The notes beneath the pieces are model-generated. The model was not told the origin of the DNA. It made no database searches and worked only from the letters and a program-made list of their open reading frames with translations. The position numbers and the translations under genes are program-made. Shown here one piece after another: positions 50,907 through 61,624 of a stretch of 64,000 nucleotides of DNA (the first letter of the stretch is position 1; every line of letters begins with the position of its first letter). Source of the stretch: Aphanomyces cochlioides. Lineage: Eukaryota; Oomycota; Saprolegniomycetes; Saprolegniales; Verrucalvaceae. The stretch spans positions 682,001-746,000 of the forward strand of contig JAHQRK010000005.1 of the NCBI GenBank assembly GCA_019828595.1. The letters run 5' to 3'.

Positions 50907-51247
50907 AGATGTGCGATTTTCCTTGGTGCTTGTCTGACATCACGTTTGTCACTTTATGGCCATGAAATGATGGCTGGCATCCTGCCAATTATATTTCCTG
51001 TTATAATTTATAATATCAATTATGAAGGTTCTATTGTAGGGTAGGGTTAGTTGCTGGTCTTATATTTCCCAGATCTCTGTAGTAAATTTCATATTAAAAA
51101 TTGAAAGTAGGTCACGATGACCACAGTCCAGATGTAAACTGTCCAAGTATCAAATAGTAGTGTATATTTAAGGAAATTTGGATCTCAACAAACACTTGAC
51201 GTGCCACACAATTCAATCTGCTGTATGTCATCATTGGCACCTCAGTG

Positions 51248-52856
51248 ATGCATTACTCCGCCATGGAAGGACTCGTTTGGATGCGTTTGGTCCTTGGAAT
51301 TGCTCTCTTCTTCGCGGTTTATGCTACTGGAATTTCTGTGGAAGTGAATGCATCCGAGCGTCATCCATCAGTCCCAGTGCTAGCTCAACTCAAGGGAGCA
51401 CCAGCCATACGGCTTACATTTCACGCCAAGCGTGCTGCAATGACATTCAATGGCCAGCTTACAGCTCAAGTTACGGTCATACCTCGAAGCTCCAACGTTT
51501 TGGCGTTTGAATTCGATGCAATCCTGACTCAAGTTGGTCCAGAGCACACTGAAGAATACATTTGGCTGGACAATCGAGCCTACTGGTCCAAGATTCAGGA
51601 TGACAAGGTTGTCCAAGCTGGGTGTATCCAGGAAGACCAATTGCCACCCCTTCACTTGGTTCCCATTGATTCCAGTGGAAAATATTGACTCGAACTGTGT
51701 CTAGGTAGCAACATCGATCAGCCAAGCCCAAATTGTACATGGACTTGTCAACGACAACATTGATTGTCCACAGGATGGCTCTCTCCTTGAGTTTTCGTTT
51801 GCTAGTGAGCTCTACGTAGTTTGCACAACGAGCTCGCACCGATTCAGCCATGCTAAAGGCGCTTTCCTCGATGTGGACATCGAGTACCTCAGCCAAGATG
51901 ATCATATGCCAGCAATCCAAGCACCACAATCTCCGAATGGCGACATCTTATCCTGTCCATCAATTCGTTGGCCATCCCAACCACTTGTCAAGGATGCAAA
52001 CTTAGCCACAGAGCGTCGACGGCGTCTCTCAACTGCGACACAAGCAGCCTCCTGTGGATGCAAAATGGAGAGAAAGCCCTGTTTGTTCATGGACGGCGTG
52101 GGTCATCGCGAGAACATTCCATTGCAATCTTCGTACCCCAAGACGTGGGGCAACATTGAAAACCACGCTCCGTGCTGCACTTCGACAACATTTGCACGCT
52201 TTGAAACGGTGACGAGAGATTGGAACAACCCATCACTCCAAGCAGACTTTTGCAACGCGGCGCTTAGTGTGAGTGGTTCGTCATCCACGACCATCGGCAA
52301 ATTGATTTTGGTGACGCATTCCATGGGGAATTTGATCGCCGCTGCCGCCGCTGCTTCAGGCGTGTGCCAGTTTACAAGTGACTTAACTTGGGTCACGTTG
52401 TCTGGGCCGATGACTGGGAGTCAAGCGGCCAACTTGCTCGAGACCGAATGCGCCAAGAATGACACACAGTGGTTTAGCAAACTAGCTGGGCCAGCGCTGG
52501 AATTGTTTGGCTATTGCCCAGTCCAGCCAGCATACGCATCCCTCAAGTACATCACGACAGTCGATGGCAGCCTCCAGCAAAAATACGCCGCCGCTCAAGC
52601 CATCCGCCGCCAGTTTGTTTCTCGTGTTATGTGTGGCGTGAGTCCTGGCGGCCTTATTTCCGTCGGCAGTGTTGTTATGCAAGCCGTGGCCGCGCTCGCT
52701 CCTTTTGACTCGAAAGACAACGATGGTCTCGTGACGTTTTCAAGTTGCACGGCTGGCATTAACGTCGACTATGGCACCGACGCGGAGACCGCTGTCAACT
52801 ATCGTGCCACGCTAAATCATCTTGACACATCTTTCCGCAATGGAGATGGCTGGTGA
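51248..52856 (+). CDS. Secreted or anchored alpha/beta-hydrolase (lipase-like) 2, C-terminally truncated
   Basis: Exons 51248-51658 and 51705-52856 (46-nt intron) give 520 aa. It is a paralogue of the 41658-43437 gene, with the same order: signal or anchor segment (WMRLVLGIALFFAVYATGI), beta-rich region (HAKRAAMTFNGQLTAQVTV), Cys-flanked entry (CGCKMERKPCLFMDGVGH), nucleophile elbow LVTHSMGNLIA, acid region NDGLVTFSSC and histidine region LNHLDTSFRNGDGW. The frame stops at a TGA (52854-52856) exactly where the paralogue has the second Trp of DGWWGND. Fourteen in-frame codons follow to a TAG at 52899-52901 (SKDKMPSRWFECTL), matching the paralogue's KWFECTL end. Function may survive since the catalytic residues are upstream. 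Confidence 0.75.
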
Positions 52857-53154
52857 AGCAAAGATAAAATGCCGTCGAGATGGTTTGAATGTACTTTGTA
52901 GCATGGCTTCGGGGGGGGAAACATAGCTTAATGTCACTAATATGACTGTAATGTCACTATTGGGGACAAAATAGTGACTATTTCCTTTTCATGTAAGGTA
53001 TAATTTTGAATATTTTTGAGCTACCTTTAGCTCAGTCAAATGAACAGTAATTTCAACTTTAAATTAATTTGAGCTTATTTATTGTTTAAATTTGAGCCTT
53101 ACATTGGTGGTATGCTCGATTCGTGAAAGTTCCCTACATTCTCATTGTGCAGTC

Positions 53155-54314
53155 ATGGACAAAGCGGTGTCGCCGGTACGTTTGCCTCCAGAGAAGAAAG
53201 TCTCTCGACAAGAAAGCCTTCGGAAAGCACTGAAGACGACTGGCCTTTCGTCGGTGGTCCCAACGGCTGCAGCGAATCACGTGGATGATCACATTCGCGG
53301 CGGCGACATCATCATTATCTTTCTGGTCGTTCTTGTGAGTGCCAGTCCGTTCGCGCTCATACCATGTACAAATCGCATCCAAACTTGCTTTCTCATGGTT
53401 CCTGTAGTGCGTGTATGCCTCAAGATTGACAGTAACACGACGGGATCATGGGTTGAGACGTTGAACCTTCTCTGGGTCGTAGATGGATTTATCATCTTAT
53501 GGGTCTTGGGCTCGTGTGGTAAAGCGTTGCAAGATGCGTCCAAGGGAGAAATTGAATCGCCACCTCCTTCTAAGAACGCCCCGCCTCCAAATGTACACCG
53601 ATCTCTCCAGAAAACGCCTGGATTTATATTGCACGGCCTCGTCTCCTCCATGCTGTAGTCTCATCTCATGTGTAGTATTTCCAAAGCCATGCTGCTCATA
53701 ACGCTCCTCAGCCATATCTCAATTGCGCTACGACTTGACCACGCCATTGACTGGCAATGGACGGTTGTGCTCTTGCCTTGGATCCTTGGCTCTACCCAGG
53801 GCTATTGGACCCATCTTCCCATCATGGTGCAGCTTTTCTTCCTCGCTCTAAAGCTAGACCACTTCGTGTCGTGGAGTTGGCCGATTGTCTTTCTTCCGAC
53901 ATGGATTGGCGGCTCCATCTTCACAGCTTACAATGTAAGTCTCCTTACGCAGACTTTGTAAATACCAATGCTTAGGCCATATCAATGAGTCGTGCGAGTG
54001 GAGGCTGGGCTGGTGTAGCTTGTCTGCTGCTTAGTTTGGTCATGTTGACGCCATTTATACTCTTGACGGTGCGACTGACTGGCGTTGCCAAATTGCTCGC
54101 CGTTCAGATCGTAGCTCCGTGGTTTGTGCTTTTATGCTGTGGCTTCCTTACCGTAAGTCTTATTGTCCATGGTGCCCACACTGACGCGATTCATTCGTAA
54201 GTCTTTTCCTACCTGCTCTTCCTCGCCTCGCTGGAATCGGTTGCGACGAACCAACAATCGACCTCAAAGTCGCAGGAAGATCGCCGCGAAGAGACGAATG
54301 CGAGGATCGTCTAG
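53155..54314 (+). CDS. TMEM185-like multi-pass protein, copy A (frame doubtful)
   Basis: First of four TMEM185/TMEM60-like loci. Recognisable exons: 53155-53333 (Lys/Ser/Thr-rich head, then DIIIIFLVVL), about 53407-53592 (RVCLKIDSNTTGSW), 53659-53934 (IALRLDHAIDWQWTVVLLPW, LALKLDHFVSWSWPIVFLPT) and 53976-54150 (LLLSLVMLTPFILLTVRL), plus a last exon ending at 54314. The LxLD...W.W...P motifs repeat as in TMEM185. The intron 1 donor lacks one G compared with copies B and C, so canonical splicing there shifts the frame. The last intron is also out of phase. It is either a pseudogene, non-canonically spliced, or affected by a homopolymer sequence error. Confidence 0.5.
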
Positions 54315-55091
54315 AGGGCTAAGTAACTCCATCAATGTCAGCAAGATAATATGAAATAGGCCTTTGTAACTTTTCTAGTTCATGAGCACCACACGACATC
54401 GAACTTGTGGTTGAGAGAATTGAATTTGGCGATAACTTGTATCCCGTTGTCTGTTCGTGAAGTTTAAACAAATAATTTAACTCATAAAGACATTTAACTC
54501 ATATTTTTCCTTAAGGTAGTTAACGAATAAAGACAAGACGATTCCCAGCTTGCTCACTTGTTTCAGCTTCTTTACCAAAAGCATGTTGTGGTCGTGGGCA
54601 ACTATTACTTCCTGCTGTAGTATTTCTCATAATCTTCCTCTTTAAACACTGCATCATTCCCCATGTATCATCCATGCAAAATTTTACATCCTACGAATAG
54701 AGCTCATGCCTTTGGCTGTAATGGCGCTGTAAGTGATTTAGAGCTCACGCTAACTTGCTCAAAAGCACGATAAAGACTTATATTCGAGGTAGGGCCATTG
54801 AAATAAAACTAAAAGTTATCGCTGGTTGTCAAATTGGTTTACTGTGGTGTCGCTGCAACTCCCCACGTATCTAATGCTTCTCCCATAGCTTCTCAGCTCC
54901 CTTGGCCAGCTAATCAGCGTAAACAACATGTCGTAAGTCCAGCTCAAGTAGTCTCTATGTGCCATGAATGGTTTTAAGTTATCCCTGAATTCGCAACTCG
55001 TAAATATTAGATACACTTTAACGTATTTAGCTTACTAATTAAGTTGTGTTTAAACGTAAGCACGACCGGATCGTCAATTCGGATTTTGCAC
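54315..55091. other. Spacer between TMEM185-like copies A and B
   Basis: AT-rich, no gene recognised; it presumably holds the 3' end of copy A and the promoter of copy B. Confidence 0.45.
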
Positions 55092-56174
55092 ATGGTCGCC
55101 GCCAACGAGACCACTGAAGCACCAAGCAACGCTGCGGCAGCGAATCCGCCGGCTGCTACAGCGCCTTCTCGACCACCTGGTCGCCAAGGAAGCGTTGTTC
55201 GAGCTGTCAACCGCCTGCAGAGAGCAGCATCGTCGGAGGAGGATGATTATGGTCCTTGGGGCTGGTTCTTTGCGTTCCTGGTCGCTGGTCTTCTCGTCCT
55301 GGGGATATTGGGATTCATCGCTGGTATGTCGCCTTCTTTTTGTTACAAGCGCTCAATAATCTTGTTCCTTAGTACGCTTTTGCCTCAAGGTGGACGGCAC
55401 GATTGATATCTAGTGGACCATAGCATACGTCCCCATGTGGATCATGGAGATTACATCGACGTATGAGGCCGTTCAGTGGCTTTGGGACAATGACGAAAGC
55501 AAACCATCCGCCGTTGACATGTATCGTACTTGGACCTCTTGCGTTTGATTGACATCATTGTCCTAGTTTCTTTCAACTGCTCTTCTTCAGCTACGTCGCG
55601 GGTGATATCTGCGCCGGTTATCGCCTCGATGGCGCACTTGATTGGAATTGGACATATCTGCTTCTCTTCCAAGCCTTTGGCACGTTGTCTTTCCCTCTTT
55701 CATTCCCCGTCCAAGCGATCTTGGCGGTCATTCAGTTTATCCTTGTGGGGCTGCAGCTTGATGGCTTCATTTACACATACTGGGCTGTCGTGCTCATCCC
55801 AACATGGCTCGCCTGCCTCTTTACTATCGCCCTCCTCGTACATCTCCATCCTTTTAGAGCATGCTGACCGTGACTGTAGGCATCGACTGCATTTCCAGAG
55901 AGCTTTTGGAAAGGTCTGGGTGCGATTGCACTGAGCCTCTGCGTGATTTTGCCATTTCCACTTGCCATCTACAGAATTGAAGGCTCGAATGCTTTCTCGA
56001 CAGTGTACATCATACTTCCTTGGCTCATCCTTGGTCTTGTTTTTGGGTACGTCCTCCAGCGTGTACTTCATCTTCCTGATGTATGGCTGTTAGTTGGCCA
56101 TCTCGATGGGCCTCTCCAGTGCCAAATCCCCCAAGCGCGGGGCAACCAGCCGCACTACCAACAATGTAGTCTAG
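55092..56174 (+). pseudogene. TMEM185-like copy B, in-frame TAG and further lesions
   Basis: Starts MVAANETTEAPSNAAAANPP and continues through WGWFFAFLVAGLLVLGILGF to a phase-1 donor at 55324, as in copy C. The second exon reads VRFCLKVDGTIDI, then TAG (55411-55413) where copy C has a Lys codon, then WTIAYVPMWIMEI in the same frame. Later exons are recognisable (SYVAGDICAGYRLDGALDWN, LQLDGFIYTYWAVVLIPTWL, LAIYRIEGSNAF). The third exon is shifted relative to copy C, and the last donor lacks one G (tttgggtacg against cttggggtatg in C). Three independent problems make this a pseudogene, though it is young enough to align throughout. Confidence 0.65.
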
Positions 56175-56756
56175 AGATACAAAGTCCAATCTACGATACT
56201 TTCCCTCTGCGGCTGATGTTCCTTGGTAGCTCAACAAAAGAGTGACAACATGATGAGATGCTTACACTGGAAGAAATGGCAGCTATGCCTCGAAGGAAAT
56301 AGGGCTATATTGTTCCCTGTTGGCTAGTCTCTGCGCTGCGTTTGATTCATTTTGCTCAAGGACTGCAGTGTAAGAGCGTGGAACACGTCGTATTGTTGCT
56401 ACAAAGGTCGAATACACTTGAAACACATCGTTTCTCCATGGAATTCATCAAACTAATCTTTACCTAACACCGATGGAGTCCAGCGATAGTCGACAGCTTT
56501 CAGTCTTAAAAGAACTCCCCCGTGGTCTTTAGATCTCCATTTCCGACTTTTGCCACCGATGCCAGGGATATCCAAGTGCATGAAATGCCATCTACTTCAT
56601 CGAGAAAATGAAGTTTTTTAATCGAGCATTGTTCTCGTCTTCCCGACGCCTGACTCTATGTCTCGGCAATTTAATTCGTAAAACTCAAGTCTTAGAGGGC
56701 TTGCCTTCCTATGCAGATTTGTGCTCTCGCACTCATCCGCAATGAAAAACGAGTGA
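56175..56756. other. Spacer up to the transposon left end
   Basis: No gene recognised. It holds the 3' flank of TMEM185-like copy B up to the TIR at 56757. Confidence 0.5.
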
Positions 56757-57073
56757 CAGTGGTCGAAAGCATCCACGACCCAAAATCAATTATTGTCGGA
56801 ATTTTTTACTATTTTTTTCGAAATTTTACACAATGCGAGTGCAAAGTTGCATAGCCCCATTAATCGCCCGGTCTAGCGACGACCTAACCCCATAAAATTA
56901 GTTTTAATTGGGATAAAATAGTTTTGATGAATTGTTGTGTAAATTCACTTTATCTGACCAATCATACTGTCAAATTACTAAGAAGCTCTAAAAGTAGAGC
57001 CCCACAAACGGAACTTGGGCAGTTCTTGCACTCTTATAATGGCTGAGCTTCATACCACGCGGACGACGTCAGA

Positions 57074-57142
57074 CATCCGCCCAGAAAATTGCCTCACCGA
57101 AGCGAAGCGGAGGTTGAGTGGAAAATTTTCTGTAGGCGGATG
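57074..57142. repeat. Long imperfect hairpin within the transposon
   Basis: The ends catccgcc and ggcggatg pair, followed inward by cagaaaatt with aattttctg and partial pairing of a GC-rich middle (accgaagcgaagcggaggtt). It stands out from the AT-rich surroundings. Confidence 0.7.
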
Positions 57143-57197
57143 ACTCGGAGGAGGGAGCCCCCGACGTGCACCAAAAAGGGACTTCTTTATATTTACT

Positions 57198-57251
57198 CTC
57201 ATCGGGAAAGGCGGCAGGTAGGCCGTAAGGCCGTGCCGCCACCCTGATGAG
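57198..57251. repeat. Second structured hairpin within the transposon
   Basis: ctcatc pairs with gatgag, then ggcggca with tgccgcc, with an inner ggcc-gtaa-ggcc tetraloop stem. It is about 55 bases after the first hairpin. Together the two form a compact GC-rich structured region. Confidence 0.7.
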
Positions 57252-57648
57252 GCCTGTTTGAGTTCTTGGCCTGGTCGTCTTGACTATTATTGGTCAAATA
57301 GTTGCCACATACGCGTCATGATTGGTATATTATCTTATCCAATGAATTTGACTATGTTTAATTTTTTAGGGCTAGGTCGTCGCTGGACCGGGCGATTAAT
57401 GGGGCCAAATGTTACACGGGTCTCTGTGCAAAACCAGAAACTGTGAAACGCAATAACTTGCAACTTATGTTGATTCATACTTGGGAATGCATATCAAACC
57501 AGCATTCTTTTTCCCTTTCCATCTAATAGCCTTTATAAATTAGTACTAAACTGGAGGGAGATAAAATGTTAGAGAAATTACTCTTACAATAAATACCTAT
57601 AACAATTGATAAATAGTTTTCCTTTATAAATTTTGCTATTTCTCAATT

Positions 57649-58450
57649 GTGAGTGGACGCCGAACCATCAATGAAGACTTGAAAAATGAAACTGTTAACT
57701 ATGTTAAAAAACAGCGCGACGCAGCCCTCACCAAGGGAGAACGTCTAGAGTTTATGAAGGTGGTAAAAAACAATTATAATCTCGTATTTTGGGCTTGGAT
57801 ATTGTGGAGAGAATTAGCAAATTGCTCAAAGATTATCATGCAATGTTTGATAACAATTGCTTTATTCAATGGTTCAAAATATTACTCCAAGAATTGAAAA
57901 ATAACAATATCAAAAATGCTATGGATAATGCAAGTTATCATAAAGTGCTTCCTGGGGATACACCACGTAAAGGAAACAAGAAAATTATTTTGATGGAGGC
58001 TTGCAAACGTTATGGAATTGATTTTTTAATTACAGATTCGAAAACTATTCTTTGGGAAAAACTTGGCAAATTTATTGAAACAATATTGTTCCTGTTGTTA
58101 AATCTATGGCTGAATGTGAGGGGCATATTGTTTTATTTACCCCCCCTCATCACTCAAATTTGCAACCTATTGAAACAGTGTGGGCTATAGTTAAAGGTTC
58201 AGTAGGTCGTTCCTATGTAAAGGGTGAGACGACTTTTAAAGAAGTACTTGCACGTTTGCAAAATGCTTTTAAATCATTGACGGCGGATCAAATATTTGGT
58301 TGTATTTCCAAGGCAAATAGAGAATTCATCAATTTTATATTCAAGCAAGATGCTACTGACGATGCCCAACCTAGCGGTGGAGACGATGATTTTGAAGTGG
58401 CAAGTAGTTCAAGCGATTTGTCGGATATCTCCGACATCGATTCACAGTAA
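57649..58450 (+). pseudogene. DDE_3 transposase, internally deleted and frameshifted
   Basis: The N-terminal helix-turn-helix segment (RRTINEDLKNETVNYVKKQR) is followed by a deletion. The frame then shifts into ELKNNNIKNAMDNASYHKVL, where MDNASYH carries the second catalytic aspartate, and ITDSKTILWEKLGKFIE. After another shift it reads HIVLFTPPHHSNLQPIETVW and AIVKGSVGRSYVKG, where the glutamate in PIE is the third catalytic residue. The C-terminus is acidic (SSSDLSDISDIDSQ). The first catalytic aspartate region is missing. The protein family is widespread in oomycetes. Confidence 0.8.
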
Positions 58451-58612
58451 AAATAATTCGATTTTACTCTCGATCTGTATAACTGCATAATATCATACAT
58501 TTTGTATCCAATTTTAAAGGTTTCTGCATTTCCAAGGAGTTGGCTTCGTTTTTGAAAATTAATGCGGCACCCATCAATTTCTGATTTGGGTCGTGGATGC
58601 TTTCGACCACTG

Positions 58613-58981
58613 TGAGTTGGCAAATCATCCCACTATGGCGTGGATGTGGAATGCATCCGTGCAAGCACAACATACAATTACCTTATATAAGAGCAATACC
58701 ATCCCATCTTCATGCGATTTTCACCAGGGAGAACTCAAGGCTCCATTGAGCGACATTGAAATATCAATTACAAGCTTCTCCCATAGGTTTTCAAGTCGAT
58801 GGAGCGTCAGTGTTCTCCAGATGTGGACGCCTTGGAGTGAATTCTCGTCGGCGACAGCACCAGTATGGAATTGACCTTGATAGTGTACTTAAATAAGGAT
58901 TTTAATTCTCTGATTTTTTTGACAACCATCGTTGACCATGCAAAACCATCGACATCCCAATGGCATTTCACAATTCTCCAA
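58613..58981. other. Spacer between the transposon and copy C
   Basis: Upstream region of TMEM185-like copy C; no gene or repeat recognised. Confidence 0.5.
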
Positions 58982-60083
58982 ATGGACCACGGCAAAGACA
59001 CGATGGCAGAAGTGCAAAGAGAAGAGACGATGAAGGCTCCTCTGGCTGATACTGCTGGAGCACCATCGACGCGGACGCTCCGCCATCAAGAGAGCGTAGC
59101 TCGCATAGTGAGCCGCTTCCAGAAGGCGACGTCGTCGACGAACGAGGACAGTTCATGCGTTTTGTCTTTTACAATCCTTGGCGCTGGCCTCCTCTTCTTG
59201 GGGATCTTGGGATTCATTACAGGTATGTAGACTTCGTCCTGACTGATCTTATCCTGTCGTTTAGTCCGCTTTTGCCTCAAAGTGGATGGCACGATCGATA
59301 TCAAATGGATCACAGCCTACACGCCGTTTTGCGTCATGGAAGTCCTCATGGCCATTGAGTCTATCAAATCACTTTGGGGCTCTGAAGACAGCAAACCTTC
59401 AGCTGTCGAAATGTATCGTCCTTGATGCACCAGAAAATGACTGATGTTGTAGTTAGGTTGATTGCGTTCCTCTCGTTGAGCTACTTCGCCGGGGATATTT
59501 GCATGGGCTATCGTCTGGATGGCGCACTGCATTGGAAATGGACATGTCTCCTTCTCTTCCATGCATTTGGCTCTTTGACATTCCTTCTTTCTAATCCTGT
59601 CCTCGCCATCCTGGCCTTCGTTCAGTTTATCCTCGTGGGTCTGCAACTCGACGGCTTCATTCACACCCACTGGGCTGTCGTTTTCATCCCAGTTTGGCTT
59701 GTCTGCGCACTTGTTATTGCTTTCCTGGTTTGTCTTCCACGTGCCATCGACGACGAACTCACTTGTGTCGTGGGTTTAGGTTTGGGTTGGCTTTTCAACG
59801 AGTTTTTTTATTGGTGTGGGTTCAATTGTCCTCAGTCTTGCAGTCGTTGCGCCAATTCCCCTTGCAGTCTACCGTATCGAAGGCCCTCATGCCTTCTCAA
59901 CAGTCTACATCATCCTTCCTTGGCTTATCCTTGGTCTACTTGCAGTCCTTGGGGTATGTCGTCAGCACAGGCTGATTTTGGTCATCTGACTTGATCTTGT
60001 AGTTAGCAATCTTTATATGCCTTCCCAGTGACAGCCCCTCACAGGAAGAAACCAACCCTCCTTCGGAAGATTGTGCCGTCTAG
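58982..60083 (+). CDS. TMEM185-like multi-pass membrane protein, copy C (intact)
   Basis: Five exons (58982-59222, 59265-59417, 59453-59727, 59780-59953, 60003-60083; introns 42, 35, 52 and 49 nt) close in phase to 307 aa. The start MDHGKDTMAEVQ is the first in-frame ATG; MAEVQREETMK seven codons later is possible. It has about eight hydrophobic segments. Repeated family motifs are FCLKVDGTIDIKW, GYRLDGALHWKWTCLLLF, VGLQLDGFIHTHWAVVFIPV and YRIEGPHAFSTVYIILPWLI, matching the LxLDG...W...P pattern of animal TMEM185. The tail is acidic (QEETNPPSEDCAV). The function of the family is unknown. It is the only clearly intact copy in the array. Confidence 0.78.
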
Positions 60084-60699
60084 TGTATCTACGACTCCAT
60101 GGCTTCTTTCTGCAGGATGACCATTTTGCTGGCTTAACCTGAGCCCCTCCTTACTCTGGGCTCAACAATGTAGTCATGGACGACTGGGCATTCTCGTGGC
60201 TGATCCACTCGGAGCTTCACAACCAACTAATCCTGAAATCGTAAAACCATCGAGTCATTCTTGGTTACTATCTCAACCTTCCATGCAAGGGATGTTGTTG
60301 GGTTGTAAACTACAACCCGACGACATGCCTCTAGTCACACGTTGTCAAAGAGAAATCTCCAAAAGGAAAGCATGTTGAACGATAGAAGGCACGAGCATCA
60401 CCACTACGTCAGCTGAATCACAAAGATAACGTCTCAAATGTTTCAAGTCTCGAGCGTCATGGAAAAAGCGGGAAATGGCTGCTTGAAGGAGGTCTATAGC
60501 GAGAGCTTGGGCGGTCTCTGTGAGTAAGGGGAGCGGTCGCGCGAGGCGGAGTTGGCACTATTGTAAAACACTAAGAGCAAACCCAACGCGGCAACGCTAA
60601 CCCGCTAACCAAATAGAATTTAGCGATCTAGTGTAGCAAAATTGCACGCTAGAATTTCTTGGCGTGGTGAACAGTGGTCGATGCCATACTGTCCCGAAT
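60084..60699. other. Spacer, no gene recognised
   Basis: Contains no convincing coding frame; upstream flank of copy D. Confidence 0.45.
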
Positions 60700-61290
60700 G
60701 AGATCGAGCGACATCGCCGTTGGGCTTGCTCAACATTTACGTTGGCTATCGTCTTAGATGGTACTCTTCATTGACATAAACTTGACACTTACTTGGGTCA
60801 ATCACCTTTGCCTGTTTGTTGTTACATGCGAAGAGCTGGTCGCCTCTATCTTGGCTTTCCTTCAGTGTCTCCTCGTGGGCCTGCAGCTTGATGGCTTCAA
60901 GTACAAATGTACCAAAGCTGGGCTGTCGAGGTTCACCCTAACGTGGATTGAATTGCCACGCTAACAGTCTCCCTAAAACCTCTCCAGGAATCATGACTTA
61001 ACTTGGACTCTTTGTGGTTCCCGTCCTATTTACAAGTTCTTGGATTGGCTTCTGTCTCATCGTGTTCTAACCGCTTCTCCTTGCAATCTATCGCCCTGAA
61101 GGCCGTCTTGTCTTTTCAACCGTGTATATCCACCTTCCTGGGCTTATCCTCAGTAGTCTTTGTCATTGATTACATCATGCATAGTGCATAGACCAATTTT
61201 CCCCAATCTTGATGAGCCTTGGCAATGACACCCCCCAGAGGAAGAGCCCAATCCCCCTTCGAACAACTGTGTTATCTAGTCCATCCCCCA
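60700..61290 (+). pseudogene. TMEM185-like copy D, relic
   Basis: Fragments in changing frames match copies B and C: YVGYRL near 60740, CLLVGLQLDGFKYKC near 60870-60915, AIYRPEGRLVFSTVYIHLPG near 61083-61142, and a tail beginning near 61209. Multiple stops and shifts make it a dead fourth copy. Confidence 0.75.
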
Positions 61291-61624
61291 TATCCCGTCC
61301 ATTGCGGCTGCTCTCTCAAGTTTCTTCTGTCTCTGGGCCCCCGAATCAAGGCACGGCTTGCTCTACCTCATGGGATGTGACGATATACTATCTTACAGTG
61401 TATCGTCATCATGACTTTCTTTGTTTTCCCATCAGGCCTTGTTTTCTGGGGAGCCGCGGCTGCACATGGCCGCAAATGCCTTGGAGGCTAAAACGTTGAG
61501 CGACACGTCAGGGTATAGCTAGGCGCTAGCTCTACGGCTCTAGACGCCAAGATTTCGAGAAGAGCTTTGAATACAAATGGCACAACGACTTTAAGTTAGC
61601 AAACACAATAAGACACTTCTACGC
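61291..61624. other. Spacer between copy D and the PLAC8 gene
   Basis: 3' flanks of two convergent loci; nothing recognised. Confidence 0.5.

Larger units (their letters stand above)
48863..51247. other. AT-rich region with transposon remnants
   Basis: 2.4 kb without a host gene. Contains MITE-related words at about 49272-49340 and a pogo transposase fragment on the minus strand at 50706-50906. The remainder shows no coding frame worth naming. Confidence 0.5.
56757..58612 (+). mobile_element. DDE_3 (IS630/mariner superfamily) transposon with TIRs
   Basis: Terminal inverted repeats of 28 perfect bases begin cagtggtcgaaagcatccac at 56757 and end at 58612; after one extra A in the left copy the match continues briefly. 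Both sides are flanked by TGA, a possible 3-bp target duplication, although TA would be expected for this superfamily. A broken plus-strand transposase lies at 57649-58450. The left third (56760-57640) is non-coding but strongly structured (hairpins at 57074-57142 and 57198-57251). The insertion separates TMEM185-like copies B and C. Confidence 0.75.

Noticed and set aside
57198..57290. A CTGATGA word after a GC-rich stem, suggesting a hammerhead ribozyme
   Set aside because: The required GAA/GAAA core strand and the cleavage-site UH are not in place; CTGATGA is explained by pairing of gatgag with ctcatc.
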